Source: Verrucomicrobiota bacterium (lineage in GTDB: Bacteria; Verrucomicrobiota; Verrucomicrobiia; Verrucomicrobiales; DEV007). From it: a stretch of 44,482 bases of DNA. The translations under genes and the position numbers were made by a program. Position 1 is the first letter of the stretch. Each line of letters starts with the position of its first letter. This document shows, one piece after another, positions 8,545-16,752 of the stretch. The stretch spans positions 1-44,482 of the forward strand of contig QQNE01000029.1 in assembly GCA_003402735.1 (NCBI GenBank). Direction: 5' to 3'. The notes beneath the pieces were generated by a model that worked only from the letters and a program-made list of their open reading frames with translations, was not told where the DNA came from and searched no databases.

Positions 8545-9597
8545 ATGCGGCGGGAGCGCACCATCATCCATGTGGACATGGATTGCTTTTACGCGGCCAT
8601 CGAAGTCCGGGAGCATCCCCATCTCGCTGGCAAACCGGTGGCCGTGGGCGGGAGGTCAAGTCGCCGCGGCGTGCTGACGACCGCAAATTACGAGGCGCGG
8701 CGGTTTGGGTGTCGGTCCGCGATGCCGACCTTCAAGGCGCTGCGGCTTTGCCCGCATCTGACGGTCCTGCCGGTGCGGTTCGAGCTCTACCGGGCGGAGT
8801 CGCAACGGATCCGGCAAATCTTCGAGCATTTCACCGGATGGATTGAGCCGCTCTCCTTGGATGAGGCTTACCTGGACGTGAGTCACCTGCGATCCGGAGG
8901 GGCGAGCGTGGCGGCGGAGATTCGGGCCCGAATCTTTGAGGAGACCCGTCTGACCGCCTCGGCCGGCATCGCCTCAAACAAATTTTTGGCGAAAGTGGCG
9001 AGTGATTTGAACAAGCCAAACGGGCAGTTCGAGATCGCTCCGGGGGAGGTGGAAGCCTTCGTGAGGGAACTGCCGGCCGCCAAGATTTGGGGAGTGGGGA
9101 AGCGGACGGCGGAGCGTTTGCTGTCCCTCGGAGTGCGCACCTGCGGGGATTTGCAGCGATGGGATTTGGCGGGGTTGACCCGCGAGTTCGGCAAATTTGG
9201 CGTGGATCTCTATCGGCTCTGCCGCGGGCAGGATGAGAGGCCGGTGACGCCGGACCGGGAGCGCAAGTCCTTGAGCAACGAGCGGACGTTTGCGGAGGAT
9301 CTTGAGGAACTCGGAGAGGCTTTGGAGAAGTTGGAGATGATCGTGGAAGAACTCGCGTTGGATTGGTCTGAGCGGTTTCGGGACCGACGGATCGCGAAAA
9401 GCTTTGTAAAGCTCAAGTTCAGTGATTTTCAGACCACGACGGCGGAGTGCCCGGCTCGGAGCCTGGAACTCGGCGCCTACGTCGGGCTCTTGGAACAAGC
9501 CTGGAAACGGCGCGGAAGACGAACCGTGAGGCTGCTTGGTGCCGGCATCCGTTTTGCGCCGGTGGGAATGGCGGAGCAGTTGGAGTTCACCGTTTGA
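8545..9597 (+). CDS. dinB: DNA polymerase IV (Y-family translesion polymerase)
   Basis: This 350-residue protein copies damaged DNA and extends mismatched ends. The catalytic acidic residues are visible: HVDMDCFYAAIE (Asp11) and SLDEAYLDV (Asp106, Glu107). TTANYEARRFG marks the fingers domain and SAGIASNKFLAKVASDLNKPNG the palm end. WGVGKRTAERLLSLGV is the helix-hairpin-helix thumb, and the little-finger domain follows from about residue 240. The length is that of the DinB family. The ATG at 8545 has AAGGTGG upstream. I see no obvious beta-clamp motif of the QL(S/D)LF type at the C-terminus; LEFTV might serve, but this is uncertain. The 3' end overlaps the convergent rluE-like gene by 11 bases. 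Confidence 0.95.
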   Translation: MRRERTIIHVDMDCFYAAIEVREHPHLAGKPVAVGGRSSRRGVLTTANYEARRFGCRSAMPTFKALRLCPHLTVLPVRFELYRAESQRIRQIFEHFTGWIEPLSLDEAYLDVSHLRSGGASVAAEIRARIFEETRLTASAGIASNKFLAKVASDLNKPNGQFEIAPGEVEAFVRELPAAKIWGVGKRTAERLLSLGVRTCGDLQRWDLAGLTREFGKFGVDLYRLCRGQDERPVTPDRERKSLSNERTFAEDLEELGEALEKLEMIVEELALDWSERFRDRRIAKSFVKLKFSDFQTTTAECPARSLELGAYVGLLEQAWKRRGRRTVRLLGAGIRFAPVGMAEQLEFTV

Positions 9598-10159
9598 GGA
9601 CGGCGGCCCGTTCCCTTGGCCCCAATTCCTGCCATTCCCCCGGAGACAGGGTCAGGGAATCCAAGGTGAGCGCTCCAATGGCCCAGCGCACTAGGCGCAG
9701 GGTCGGAAGTCCGACGGCGGCGGTCATCCGGCGCACCTGCCGATTTCGCCCTTCGGTGAGGACCAGCGCGATCCAGTGGTCCGGGACGGATTTCCGGAAA
9801 CGGATGGGTGGGTCGCGCGGCGGAAGGGACGGGGCGGAGTCGAGGCGCCAAGCCTGGCACGGACGGGTTCGTTGGCCCTGAATGATCAATCCAGAGCGCA
9901 GGGCATCGAGCGCGGCCTCGTCCGGAGCTCCCTCGACTTGAACGTGGTAGGTTCTGGGGTGGGCCTTGGTTGGATGCAACAGCTTGGCGTTCCAGGCTGG
10001 CTCATCGCTGAGGAGCAACAAACCTTCCGAATCCGCGTCGAGCCGACCGATGGCGTAGACATTCTTGGGAAAACCGAACTCCGCGAGCGGCCGGTTCCGT
10101 GATCCATCCGGCGTGAAGCTGGACAGGACGAGGTAGGGTTTGTGAAAGGCGATCAGCAT
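9587..10159 (-). CDS. rluE: 23S rRNA pseudouridine synthase, RluE type
   Basis: This 190-residue protein isomerises a uridine in rRNA. The start MLIAFHKPYLVLSSF shows the KPYxVLsSF block of the RsuA/RluB/E/F family. GRLDADSEGLLLL (Asp41) holds the catalytic Asp. LTEGRNRQVRRM near residues 145-156 is the late family signature. There is no N-terminal S4 domain, which fits RluE better than RsuA or RluB. The ATG at 10159 has GGAAG upstream and lies inside the last codons of mtfA (7-base overlap), so translation is probably coupled. The assignment to RluE rather than another short family member is by length and motif only. Confidence 0.88.
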   Translation of the reverse strand: MLIAFHKPYLVLSSFTPDGSRNRPLAEFGFPKNVYAIGRLDADSEGLLLLSDEPAWNAKLLHPTKAHPRTYHVQVEGAPDEAALDALRSGLIIQGQRTRPCQAWRLDSAPSLPPRDPPIRFRKSVPDHWIALVLTEGRNRQVRRMTAAVGLPTLRLVRWAIGALTLDSLTLSPGEWQELGPRERAAVLKR

Positions 10160-11001
10160 TTCTTCCACTGGACGGGATCCAGACGATAAAAGTCGGCCAA
10201 CGCGGCATACAGATCGGGCATCTCTCGGGCCATCTCCCGCGGCCGCTCGAGGAAGGCCTCGGTGCTCACCGCGAAAAACTCGGCCGGATTGCTCGCTCCG
10301 TATTCGTCGAGAAGCGGGGCGCGCCCCTCCATCACGTCGTCCACCAACTCGTCGAAATGGTCCTGAAAAAGTGCAGACCATTGGGCTGCGTCGTCGGGGT
10401 CGTCAAACCCGGGGGTGCCGTCCGGTCCCCCTCCGGTTTGGTCAATTTGGTGAGCGAACTCGTGGAACACCACATTGAGACCGTCGTGCTCACCGGCCGC
10501 GCCCCGCCTGACGCTGTGCCAGGAGAGAACCACCGTGCCACTGGCCCAGGATTCCCCAAGCCGGATCTCGCCTTGCTCTTCCGGGAGCGAAAAGGTGCGG
10601 CGCCCCCGGTCCCTGAACGACCCCGGATAGATCAGGATGGAAACCAAGTCCGGATAATAGCGGTGTTCTGCCTCGGGTCTGCCGGCGATGAGCAGGGCCG
10701 CCTGTGCCGCGATGAGGAGACGCATTTCGGAGGAAACCTCGGGGAGACCGCCGCAGGCCTCGAACCGTTTCTCGTCGAGCAGAACCCGGACGCAGCCCTG
10801 GAGATTGCGGCGGATGTCGGCCGGCAGTCGGTCGTAGAGTCGCCAGCTCGCGCTGAGGAAGGTGTGCCACTCGCTCGGGAAGGGATCGGCCATGAGCCGC
10901 TTCCGGCGCTGGTCCCGCCAGAGGTGGCGGATGGCGGGCGAAAGCGCGATGGCGCAGCCGGTGACGACAATCAGAAGGATGGAGAAGCCGGAGCGGTCCA
11001 C
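10153..11001 (-). CDS. mtfA: Zinc-dependent peptidase, MtfA family
   Basis: The 282-residue protein belongs to the MtfA (DgsA anti-repressor) family: FHEFAHQID carries the HExxH zinc motif, and the downstream block AYGASNPAEFFAVSTEAFLE holds the Glu that completes the site. In E. coli, MtfA binds the repressor Mlc and has peptidase activity. Here a membrane anchor precedes the domain (GFSILLIVVTGCAIALS, about residues 6-22) followed by Arg/Lys-rich residues, giving an N-in or signal-anchor topology seen in many non-enteric members. I use the GTG at 11001 to include the anchor; the alternative ATG at 10893 would remove it. It overlaps lutC by 31 bases and rluE by 7 bases. Confidence 0.85.
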   Translation of the reverse strand: MDRSGFSILLIVVTGCAIALSPAIRHLWRDQRRKRLMADPFPSEWHTFLSASWRLYDRLPADIRRNLQGCVRVLLDEKRFEACGGLPEVSSEMRLLIAAQAALLIAGRPEAEHRYYPDLVSILIYPGSFRDRGRRTFSLPEEQGEIRLGESWASGTVVLSWHSVRRGAAGEHDGLNVVFHEFAHQIDQTGGGPDGTPGFDDPDDAAQWSALFQDHFDELVDDVMEGRAPLLDEYGASNPAEFFAVSTEAFLERPREMAREMPDLYAALADFYRLDPVQWKKC

Positions 11002-11609
11002 GACAAAACCGGGGAGAGATAAGCGACCTGGACGCCGGGACCGTGGACTCCTTCGATGAGAATCCCCTCGACATCGGCGGTGCGGGAGGGGCCGGTCACC
11101 CAAATGATGTTCACGCTGGAGCCAAAACGCTTGATGGCCTCGGGAATCGATGGCGCGATGGTGGCGGGGTCGAGCACGGCCACGTGCACCCAGGGGGAGA
11201 GGGCGGCGAGACGATCGGAAGTCTGTTCATCAGTCAGAATCAGGGTGCCGGTTTCCGCGATGGCTCCGGAGGCGCGAGTGATTCCGAACTGGTAATCGTC
11301 GTAGCGGGAGCGGTGGTAGAGGGTGGAGACCTCCAAACCGGCATCGGCGAGGGGCTGGCCCAAGATCGGGAAGAGCGCGGGATCACAGTAGCCCCGGGTA
11401 TTGGCGGTGGCGCGCAGCAGGGAGATCAGTGGACCGGGAGAATCGAAGGCGTAGCCGTTGATCGAGGTGAACTGTTGTCGAAAGGAGGCTTCCAGGTCCG
11501 TTGGATGACCGGTGCGGGAGAGGAGCATGGCGTCATCGTAATCCGGATACGGCTCCGGGGATGCCGGGGCGGAGGCGCGCAATTTTTGGAAGAGATCGTT
11601 GCGGTTCAT
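10971..11609 (-). CDS. lutC: Lactate utilisation protein C (LutC/YkgG, LUD domain)
   Basis: The 212-residue protein has a LUD domain. Visible blocks are GITRASGAIAETGTLIL (about residues 123-139), then a P-W-V-H-V-A-V-L segment, and VNIIWVTGPSRTADVEGILIEGVHGPG near the C-terminus, which are the typical LutC/YkgG motifs. With LutA and LutB it forms the iron-sulfur complex that oxidises L-lactate to pyruvate. The ATG at 11609 overlaps the lutB stop in ATGA and has GGAAG upstream. The 3' end runs 31 bases into mtfA. Its position at the end of lutABC is the classical order. Confidence 0.93.
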   Translation of the reverse strand: MNRNDLFQKLRASAPASPEPYPDYDDAMLLSRTGHPTDLEASFRQQFTSINGYAFDSPGPLISLLRATANTRGYCDPALFPILGQPLADAGLEVSTLYHRSRYDDYQFGITRASGAIAETGTLILTDEQTSDRLAALSPWVHVAVLDPATIAPSIPEAIKRFGSSVNIIWVTGPSRTADVEGILIEGVHGPGVQVAYLSPVLSWTAPASPSF

Positions 11610-12997
11610 GGCTTCTTCCGGGTGGCCATCCATTGTCGGAATTCGCCGCCGCGCCAGTGGGGCAAAGTCCGGAGCTTGAGCCAGCTTTGCAAGGCTGGCA
11701 CGGGAAGCAGTTGGGTGGGGACGAGATTTGCGGCGCGGGAAAGGGTCATGGCTCCGCGCCAGATCACGGGGCGGGTGGCGAGCTCGGCAAAAGGGGCCAT
11801 GGGAGGCGCTCCCGGAGAGCGGATGCCGGCATCGTGCGCCTGGTGACGGAGCTTGAGGAGCATGTCGGGGATGGGGATATCGACCGGGCAGACCTCGCGG
11901 CAAGCCCCGCACAGGCTGGAGGCCTTGGGCAGATCGGCAAAAGCGGCGAAGTCATCCCCGGCAAGCAATGGGGTGAGGACGGCACCGATCGGGCCCCCAT
12001 AGGTGGAGCGGTAGGCATGACCGCTGGCCTGGCGGTAAACCGGGCAGACGTTTTGGCAGGCCCCGCACCGGATGCAACGCAGGATCTCGCGACAATCCGA
12101 ACCGAGAATCCGGGAGCGTCCGTTGTCGAGAAAGACCACGTGCATCTCCTCGGGACCGGAGGGTTGGCCCGGTGCCTTTGGTCCACGGAGGAACTCGGTG
12201 TAGACCGTCAACCTCTGGCCGGTGGCGGAGCGGGCCAGGAGATTGAGAAAGACTCCGAGATCGCGGTCGCGGGGAATGATCTTCTCAATGCCGACCACGG
12301 CGATGTGGAGAGGGTTCGGCGCCATGCTGAACCGGGAATTCCCTTCGTTGGTCACCAGAACGATGCGACCGGAATCGGCACAGACAAAGTTGGCCCCGGT
12401 GATTCCGGCCTGGCTCTTCATGTAACGATCCCGCAGATGGACCCGGGCACGCCGGGTGATGACCTCGGGATCGTCGTTGTAGGCACCCAATCCTTCACGC
12501 TCGAAACTCTGCGCGATTTCGCGGCGGTTTTTGTGGGTGATCGGGCGGATGATATGGCTGGGAATATCCCCATCGATTTGAATGATGAACTCGCCGAGGT
12601 CGGTCTCGAGGCATTCGAGGCCGCGATCGATGAGATAATCATTGAGGTGAATCTCCTCGGTGACCATCGATTTGGCCTTCACGATCCGCTTCGCGCCGCG
12701 CTCGGCCAAGATCTGATGGATCAGGGACCTGGCCTCCTCCGCCTCACTGGCGAAGTGCACCTTCACCCCTTGTTCCTCCAGGCGGGCGGTGGCGGCCTCG
12801 AGATAGGTGTCGAGATGATCCAGGGTGTGCTGCTTGATGCGGGCCGCCAGGCGTCGGAGATCGTCGGCGTGGGCAAAATCATCGGCCAGCGCCGTCAAAC
12901 GCTTCGATGTGGCCGCCTGGCAGCTGCCCAGGACGCTGGAACGACGGTCCCCCGGGAGCGAGGCGGCGAATTGGTCGATCGGTTGGCGGGCACTCAT
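11606..12997 (-). CDS. lutB: Lactate utilisation iron-sulfur protein B (LutB/YkgF)
   Basis: The 463-residue protein combines an N-terminal LUD domain (including VKAKSMVTEEIHLNDYL and GANFVCADSGRIVLVTNEGN) with a ferredoxin-type region. Two [4Fe-4S] motifs are seen: C308-IR-C311-GA-C314-QNV-C318-P, and C363-GA-C366-REV-C370-P. A DUF3390-like C-terminal tail follows. LutB is the electron-carrying subunit of the LutABC lactate dehydrogenase system. The gene overlaps lutA at its start and lutC at its end, both through ATGA, so the three are translated as one unit. Length and order match the B. subtilis-type system. Confidence 0.95.
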   Translation of the reverse strand: MSARQPIDQFAASLPGDRRSSVLGSCQAATSKRLTALADDFAHADDLRRLAARIKQHTLDHLDTYLEAATARLEEQGVKVHFASEAEEARSLIHQILAERGAKRIVKAKSMVTEEIHLNDYLIDRGLECLETDLGEFIIQIDGDIPSHIIRPITHKNRREIAQSFEREGLGAYNDDPEVITRRARVHLRDRYMKSQAGITGANFVCADSGRIVLVTNEGNSRFSMAPNPLHIAVVGIEKIIPRDRDLGVFLNLLARSATGQRLTVYTEFLRGPKAPGQPSGPEEMHVVFLDNGRSRILGSDCREILRCIRCGACQNVCPVYRQASGHAYRSTYGGPIGAVLTPLLAGDDFAAFADLPKASSLCGACREVCPVDIPIPDMLLKLRHQAHDAGIRSPGAPPMAPFAELATRPVIWRGAMTLSRAANLVPTQLLPVPALQSWLKLRTLPHWRGGEFRQWMATRKKP

Positions 12998-13752
12998 CGG
13001 GGCAGAGAGGCGAGCAAAATCTGAGCCACATGCAGGATCTTGAAAGGGCGATTCTGGCGGTCCGCAAGGCCGGAGAGATGCATGAGGCAGCTGAGGTCGG
13101 CCGAGGTCATGAATTCGGGGGTCTCCTTGAGGGCGTGGTCCAGTTTGAGGGTGCCCATTGAACCGGACACGTGGGGGAAGCTGACGCTAAATGTTCCACC
13201 GAAACCGCAGCACTGGTCCTCCTGGGCAAATGGCACAAGCGTCAGGCCATCGATCGATTCCAGCAGCGTTTGCATGGCGGAACGGGTTCCCGAGCCGCGG
13301 GTGTGGCACGAGTGATGGAGCGCAATGCGGTGCGGGAAGGAGCCGGGCCAGGACGTCAGACCGAGGCCGTGAACGAGGAAATCACACAACTCCCAGGTGC
13401 GGCGCCCCAAATCGTCGAATCTGGCGGCATCCGGTTCCCGTTCGAACTGGATCGCGTTCCCGTGCATGTGCATGGCCGCGCAGGAACCGGAGGGCACGAT
13501 GACCGGGAGTTCCCCGGCGAAAACGGTTTCGGTATGCCGGGCCACGCGCCGAGAAGCGGAAAAATCCCCGCTGTTGAAGGCGGGCTGACCGCAGCAGGTT
13601 TGATCCTGAGGAAAGAGGACCTCGCAACCGGCGGATTCCAATACCTGGACCGTTGCCTGGGCGGCCTCGGGGAAAAAGGCGTCACAGAGGCAGGTCGCCA
13701 TGAGGAGAACCCGATGGGAGACCGGTTTGGTGGGCGCGGCGGCGAGGCTCAT
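12994..13752 (-). CDS. lutA: Lactate utilisation protein A (LutA/YkgE, CCG domains)
   Basis: The protein is about 252 residues long and has two cysteine-rich CCG domains: FPQDQTCCGQPAFNSGD in the first half and FAQEDQCCGFGGTFSV in the second, plus HHSCHTRG, features of the LutA/GlpC/HdrB-like family that bind an iron-sulfur cluster. It is the presumed catalytic or electron-accepting partner of LutB and LutC in lactate oxidation. The start is uncertain: ATG at 13752 (MSLAAAPTK) has a GGAGG about 12 bases upstream, while ATG at 13764 directly abuts that GGAGG. It lies 35 bases after the heme-protein stop on the same strand. Confidence 0.93.
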   Translation of the reverse strand: MSLAAAPTKPVSHRVLLMATCLCDAFFPEAAQATVQVLESAGCEVLFPQDQTCCGQPAFNSGDFSASRRVARHTETVFAGELPVIVPSGSCAAMHMHGNAIQFEREPDAARFDDLGRRTWELCDFLVHGLGLTSWPGSFPHRIALHHSCHTRGSGTRSAMQTLLESIDGLTLVPFAQEDQCCGFGGTFSVSFPHVSGSMGTLKLDHALKETPEFMTSADLSCLMHLSGLADRQNRPFKILHVAQILLASLPR

Positions 13753-13787
13753 GCGGGATGTCATCCTCCGGGCGGAGCGCGTTGCCG

Positions 13788-16616
13788 TCAATCCCGGAAG
13801 TTGGGAGCCTCCGAGTTTCCACCCGCCTCCAGGAAAGCCAGCAGATCGAGGATCTGATCCTCCTTGAGCGTCGCCAGCAAGCCCGTGGGCATGGGCGAAA
13901 TCTGAGAGACCTCGCGGCTGGTGACCTGGGATTTTCCGATCTCCACGACTTCCGAAGCGAGCGGATTCGGTTTGACCGCGATCCGCTCGTCGTCCTCGCT
14001 CTCAATGCTGCCCGAAACGGACCGACCGTCCGAGGTGGCGATCACGGCGAACCTAAATTTTTCGTCGACGAACTTGGAGGGATCGAGGATGTGATCGAGC
14101 AGGTCCCGGCGGCCGAAGCGGGCGGAGACCTGGACCAAATCAGGCCCGAACAGACCGGCTGGGAGATCGGTCGAGGCGCTGACACGGTGGCAGAAGACGC
14201 ACTGCGCGGTGATGGCGGCCGCGCGGCCCGATGCGAAGGATCGTCCCTTGCTCACCCGGTCGAGGTGCGGGAGGAGATCCTCGAGTTTCCAGTTTCTGAA
14301 GGTGTGCCCAGGCAGGGCATGCGGCGAAAGGGCGACCGGTTTGGCCGGGTGGATGACAGCTGCGAGTAGATCGACCTGGTCCGGCGGCGTCGCGGCCGCG
14401 TATTCGGTGCGCAGGTCTTGGATCGCCTTGAAATAGCTGCTCGCGCCGGGAAATTTTTCTGCGCGGTTCAGCGAATCAAAGAGGAGGCGACGGCTCTCGA
14501 GCGACCATCCCTCGGCGCGGTTCCGGAGGTGGAGCGGATAGAAAATCAGTTCCTCGGAGGTCTTGGCTTGTCGCAGCAGTTCCAGAGATCGTTCCTGGAC
14601 CACCGATGAACGCAACCTGACGAGGAGTCGGCAGAGGCTCTGATTGAGCGGGAAGCTCGCGCTCGGGTAGAGCGGCTCCAGTCTCGTCAAGAGAAACGCA
14701 CGGCTCGGCTCCTGCGGATCGCCGTGCCGGGCCAAACCAATCTCCAGGCTGCGAAGGCCAGCGAGTTGCTGTTCTTCGGTGAGGGCGCTCCAGGGCAGCG
14801 AGAACACGGGTCCATCGGGCAGACCGCTGAGGCGGGCCAGCGCCAGGGCACCGGTCAGCCGGGACCAGGGTTTGGACGCGGAACTTACGGCATCGCGCCA
14901 AAGGTCCACGGGAAGGGTCTCGAGCGCCACGCGTGCGGCGTGCCGGATGAAGCGGTCCGAGTGTCCGAGGTGTTCCAGAATCCAGGGGAGATCGGAAGGG
15001 GCGGCGCCCCGGTGGAGTGATTCCAATCGCCGCCGCAGCACCTGAAGCGGAGGCGCTGGCGGGCTCGAAGGTTGAGAATCGGGTTCCCCACGGAAAGAGA
15101 CTCGGTAAAGGCCGCTGAGGGTGCCGCGCCCTCCGGTGATGAACCAGAAGGATCCATCCGGGCCGATGCATCCGTCGGTCACGTTGAGCGGACGCCCGGC
15201 CACGAACGGCTCCACGGTTCCGCGATAACTCGACCCGTGCAGCTCGAGATGCACCGCGAGGATCCGCCCGTAGGACCAGTCGCAGATGAAAAGGGCTTCG
15301 ACGTAGCGGCTCGGCATTTTGGCCCCATACCCAAAAAAGATCGCGGTTGGCGAGGCGAGCCCCACGTCGGTCACGCTCGGCAGCGTGTCCGCATGAGAGA
15401 CTGGGAAACGGCCGGTGCCGCGCCTCCAGCCGAAATCAGCTCCGGAGACGACGTGGAGAACCCGGGTCGGCATATACCAGAAGCCACCGACATCCCGCTC
15501 CATATCGGCATCGAAGGTGAACAAATCCCCGTGCCTGTTGAAGGCGAGATCGAGCGGGTTGCGCAAACCTCCGGCGAAGAGTTCCACCGGGCTTCCCTCG
15601 CTCCCGGTCCGAAGGATGTGACCTGCCGGAAGTTCCACGTTGCCATCGAACATCGAATCGTCCCAGGGATTCGGAATGACCTGGTCGGGAGCAAAGTGCC
15701 GCAGCGGCGAAGTCTCCTGAATTCCCTTGGGGAGCAGGACGTTGTTGCCATTCGCCAACCATAGGTCACCGTCCGGGCCCAGCTTGAGGTGGTTCCGACC
15801 GTGGCCCACGCCGCCCTCGGTCCGGAGAAGCTCCCGCGGAGCGCTGGGAAACTCGATGGAAAAGAGCGCCTTGGAATTGTTCGCCTGCGCGTAGAGTCGA
15901 CCGTGGGCATAGAGGAGACCGCGACACTCGAGAAGGCCGTCGTCGATGACTTCCATGACCCCGCTGCGCGGATCGAAACGGAGCAAACCCCGCTTTTCCC
16001 TGGCCAGGGTGATGCGCCCCGCAGGATCGAAGGCCATGGCGACCCAGGAGTCCTCTTCCGGTCGGGCCGAGCGAATCAGTTCCGCCTGAAATCCCGGGGG
16101 CAAGGTCAGGGTGGAGGGTTCCGTGGCACCGGACTGTTCGCCGCGTTTGGCGAGTTGCCAACTGTTGTAAGCATCAAAGCTCTTTTTGAGGTCAAAGGCC
16201 TCCGCTGCGGCACGCCGAGTGGCAGGAGCCGAAGTCCAGTTTTGGTCGGTGGCGATCCACCGTTTCGCCTTCAAATCGCCATTCAACTCCAACAGAGCCG
16301 CCACTCGAATCGGGCGGCCATCGGCGGAGCGAAAGGAAACGATGTTTTTGCCGGAGTGCAGCCGCCGGGTGATGTCCAAGCTCAGAGCCCGGGCGGGGCT
16401 GGCGGGCAGTGACTGACTCTCGCCATTCACCGAGAGGGTCACGTCCCGATCCGCCGCCACCAGGAGAACCGCCATCAGCAGCGGATCGCTCTGTTCAAAG
16501 GACTGCGCATAGGCCGGAGCTCCCTCAAGCCAGTCCGGCACAGGCGGCGAGTTTGCCAGTTGGGCGCAAACCAAGGCCGGGATGAAGACCAGCTGTAGGA
16601 AGACCAAGCGTTTCAT
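13788..16616 (-). CDS. Large secreted propeller/HEAT/heme-binding protein of PVC type
   Basis: The 942-residue exported protein has signal peptide MKRLVFLQLVFIPALVCAQ (a start at 16634 would add six residues). A beta-sandwich of about residues 20-150 is followed by a beta-propeller that opens LPPGFQAELIRSARPEEDSWVA and includes GRNHLKLGPDGDLWLANGNN and AGGLRNPLDLAFNRHGDLF, the pattern of PVC membrane-bound-dehydrogenase-type or glucose/sorbosone-like propellers. A helical, HEAT-like region runs from about 560 to 760. The C-terminal putative heme-binding domain has C806-V-F-C-H810 and ends with LKEDQILDLLAFL. Such proteins are greatly expanded in Verrucomicrobiota and Planctomycetota and are thought to be periplasmic dehydrogenases. 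It precedes lutABC on the same strand with a 35-base gap, so it may feed electrons or substrate into the same pathway; that link is inference. Confidence 0.88.
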   Translation of the reverse strand: MKRLVFLQLVFIPALVCAQLANSPPVPDWLEGAPAYAQSFEQSDPLLMAVLLVAADRDVTLSVNGESQSLPASPARALSLDITRRLHSGKNIVSFRSADGRPIRVAALLELNGDLKAKRWIATDQNWTSAPATRRAAAEAFDLKKSFDAYNSWQLAKRGEQSGATEPSTLTLPPGFQAELIRSARPEEDSWVAMAFDPAGRITLAREKRGLLRFDPRSGVMEVIDDGLLECRGLLYAHGRLYAQANNSKALFSIEFPSAPRELLRTEGGVGHGRNHLKLGPDGDLWLANGNNVLLPKGIQETSPLRHFAPDQVIPNPWDDSMFDGNVELPAGHILRTGSEGSPVELFAGGLRNPLDLAFNRHGDLFTFDADMERDVGGFWYMPTRVLHVVSGADFGWRRGTGRFPVSHADTLPSVTDVGLASPTAIFFGYGAKMPSRYVEALFICDWSYGRILAVHLELHGSSYRGTVEPFVAGRPLNVTDGCIGPDGSFWFITGGRGTLSGLYRVSFRGEPDSQPSSPPAPPLQVLRRRLESLHRGAAPSDLPWILEHLGHSDRFIRHAARVALETLPVDLWRDAVSSASKPWSRLTGALALARLSGLPDGPVFSLPWSALTEEQQLAGLRSLEIGLARHGDPQEPSRAFLLTRLEPLYPSASFPLNQSLCRLLVRLRSSVVQERSLELLRQAKTSEELIFYPLHLRNRAEGWSLESRRLLFDSLNRAEKFPGASSYFKAIQDLRTEYAAATPPDQVDLLAAVIHPAKPVALSPHALPGHTFRNWKLEDLLPHLDRVSKGRSFASGRAAAITAQCVFCHRVSASTDLPAGLFGPDLVQVSARFGRRDLLDHILDPSKFVDEKFRFAVIATSDGRSVSGSIESEDDERIAVKPNPLASEVVEIGKSQVTSREVSQISPMPTGLLATLKEDQILDLLAFLEAGGNSEAPNFRD

Positions 16617-16752
16617 CGAGATTCGTGTGGTCATCGAGGTTGATGGTGGCCCCTGCAAGATGCAAGGACGAAGGCGAACCCAGACTGCGCAGCCGACCCT
16701 AGCACTTTCTTGACTTTTAAAAAGCCTTAAGCGTTCGTGAGGGCAAGATTCG

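Noticed and set aside
11501-13024. Long plus-strand open frame opposite lutB and lutC
   Set aside because: The minus strand shows two ferredoxin motifs and LUD blocks; the plus frame is an antisense artefact.
16705-16752. Promoter with TTGACT at 16710-16715 before the outer-membrane factor gene
   Set aside because: No acceptable -10 box is found 16-18 bases downstream.
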